From Mesorhizobium sp. BR1-1-16 (GTDB taxonomy: Bacteria > Pseudomonadota > Alphaproteobacteria > Rhizobiales > Kaistiaceae): DNA of 64,000 nucleotides. The notes beneath the pieces are model-generated. The model made no database searches. It was not told the origin of the DNA and saw only the letters and a program-made list of their open reading frames with translations. Of the stretch, positions 62,949-64,000 are shown piece by piece (position 1 is the first letter of the stretch; every line of letters starts with the position of its first letter). The position numbers were made by a program, and so were the translations under genes. Location of the stretch: the NCBI RefSeq assembly GCF_020165495.1, contig NZ_JAIUIE010000001.1, positions 248,001-312,000 on the forward strand. The letters run 5' to 3'.

Positions 62949-64000
62949 CCGTTTTGTCCATGAGCGCGATGATGAGTGGACCCTCATTGCTGGGGCTCGC
63001 GCTCATCATACCCGCCGTCGTCGCCGTTCTGGTTATGCTGCTCGGGCGACGGCCGGATCTTCGCGAGGCGGCCAGCCTTGTCGGCGCGCTGCTGCTGTTC
63101 ATCGCGATATGCGCTTTGCTGGTCGATGTCCTGGCGGGCGCGCGGCCGGCGTTGCCGCTCGTTCGCATCGCGCCGGGGCTGGAGCTCATCCTCCGGGTCG
63201 AGCCGCTCGGCATGCTGTTCGCGATCGTCGCGGCGACGCTTTGGATCGCCAATTCCGTCTATTCAATCGGCTATATGCGCGGCAATCAGGAACCGCGGCA
63301 GACGATGTTCTTCGCGGCCTTCGCCGTCGCCATCGCGGCGACGATGGGCGTCGCGCTCGCCGGCAATCTGGTGACGCTGTTCCTGTTCTACGAGCTTCTG
63401 TCGCTCTCGACCTATCCGCTGGTCACGCACAAGCAGTCGCCAGCTGCGATGCGCGCCGGCCGCATCTATCTGCTGACGCTGATCGGCGCCTCGATGATCC
63501 TGCTGCTGCCAGCGATCATCTGGACGGCTTTCGTGGCGGGAACGACCAATTTCCAGATCGGGGGCATTCTCGCCGGCAGGATCGGCCCGCTGGCGATGGC
63601 GGTGCTTCTAGGGCTGTTCGTCTTCGGCGCCGCCAAGGCGGCCGTGATGCCGCTGCATCGCTGGCTGCCGGCGGCAATGGTCGCGCCGACGCCGGTCTCG
63701 GCGCTTTTGCACGCGGTTGCCGTCGTGAAGGCGGGTGTCTTCACCATCCTCAAGGTCACCATCTATATCTTCGGCCTCGATACGTTGCAGGCGACCGGCG
63801 CGTCGCAATGGCTCGTCTATGTCGCGGGCTTCACCATTATCGCCGCTTCGCTCGTCGCGATGACGGCAGATGATCTGAAGCGCCGGCTCGCTTATTCGAC
63901 CATCGGCCAGCTTTCCTACATCGTCATGGCCGCGGCACTCGCGACCCCCGCCGCCGCGATCGGCGCCGCCATTCACATCGCGGCCCACGCAGTCTCCAAG
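62945..64000 (+). CDS. Second MrpD/NuoL-like antiporter subunit (partial at window end)
   Basis: An open frame of 352 codons from ATG 62945 that runs off the right edge. It is another NuoL/M/N-type subunit: RVEPLGMLFAIVAATLWIANSVYSIGYMRG, LVTLFLFYELLSLSTYPLVTH, and AAKAAVMPLHRWLPAAMVAPTPVSALLHAVAVVKAGVFTILK carry the channel Glu and Lys helices. It overlaps mrpD by 4 nt and takes the place of a full MrpA. Product length and C-terminus cannot be judged. Confidence 0.9.
   Translation, partial: MTVLSMSAMMSGPSLLGLALIIPAVVAVLVMLLGRRPDLREAASLVGALLLFIAICALLVDVLAGARPALPLVRIAPGLELILRVEPLGMLFAIVAATLWIANSVYSIGYMRGNQEPRQTMFFAAFAVAIAATMGVALAGNLVTLFLFYELLSLSTYPLVTHKQSPAAMRAGRIYLLTLIGASMILLLPAIIWTAFVAGTTNFQIGGILAGRIGPLAMAVLLGLFVFGAAKAAVMPLHRWLPAAMVAPTPVSALLHAVAVVKAGVFTILKVTIYIFGLDTLQATGASQWLVYVAGFTIIAASLVAMTADDLKRRLAYSTIGQLSYIVMAAALATPAAAIGAAIHIAAHAVSK

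Overview
This 64 kb window is chromosomal-looking, high-GC DNA that is densely coding on both strands. The gene content points to an alphaproteobacterium of the order Hyphomicrobiales (Rhizobiales). The main evidence is a RirA-type iron regulator with its three cysteines in the rhizobial positions, a Frc-type sugar ABC operon, two UgpC/MalK-class importers, an HWE histidine kinase, and a GGAAC-N16-CGTT promoter of the EcfG general-stress type in front of sodB. I cannot name the genus from sequence alone. I see no prophage, transposase, CRISPR array or rRNA.

Layout, left to right. 0-6.8 kb: a DUF4287 gene, tRNA-Pro(CGG), a DUF3300/DUF2950 envelope pair, then a small-molecule kinase translationally coupled to an enolase paralogue that has lost the catalytic-loop histidine, followed by an SDR-type epimerase. 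6.8-13.1 kb (minus strand): exbB-exbD-tonB, a PAS-GGDEF-EAL protein and a glutamine-synthetase-family ligase. 13.1-14.3 kb is largely gene-free apart from one 68-residue protein. 14.3-18.7 kb: ROK regulator plus a fructose-type ABC importer (frcB-frcC-frcA), ending beside a decayed VOC pseudogene. 18.9-22.8 kb: DUF3307, a cyclic-nucleotide-binding protein, rirA, an orphan sugar-ABC ATPase and a divergent AraC regulator.

22.9-29.0 kb: an RND efflux pump in one operon with an ECF sigma factor, a one-TM putative anti-sigma factor and a periplasmic metal-sensor-like protein, an arrangement resembling Cnr systems. 29.1-36.6 kb: a LacI-controlled sugar uptake and conversion unit (binding protein, two permeases, ATPase, TIM-barrel isomerase, Gfo/Idh oxidoreductase), with a perfect LacI-type operator in the divergent promoter region. 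36.6-43.5 kb: Uup, a SigK/RskA-like sigma/anti-sigma pair, an HWE kinase, an aminotransferase with a 19-bp perfect operator, and a secreted fasciclin protein.

43.6-56.6 kb: two-subunit methylmalonyl-CoA mutase with a short small subunit, DUF4332, a HerA-like ATPase, an M20 peptidase coupled to a LOG-family hydrolase, an ECF42-type sigma factor with its YciI partner, a diheme cytochrome c, cytochrome c', Fe-SOD, a VOC protein and a small lipoprotein. 56.6-64.0 kb: oligopeptidase B and an Mrp cation/proton antiporter operon (E-F-G-A'-B-C-D-D2) that runs off the right edge.

Themes are sugar import, envelope and stress sensing through four sigma factors, iron handling and ion homeostasis. The least explained items are the kinase/enolase-like pair and the RND pump with its own sigma module. 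Several intergenic regions carry clean inverted repeats that are probably operators.
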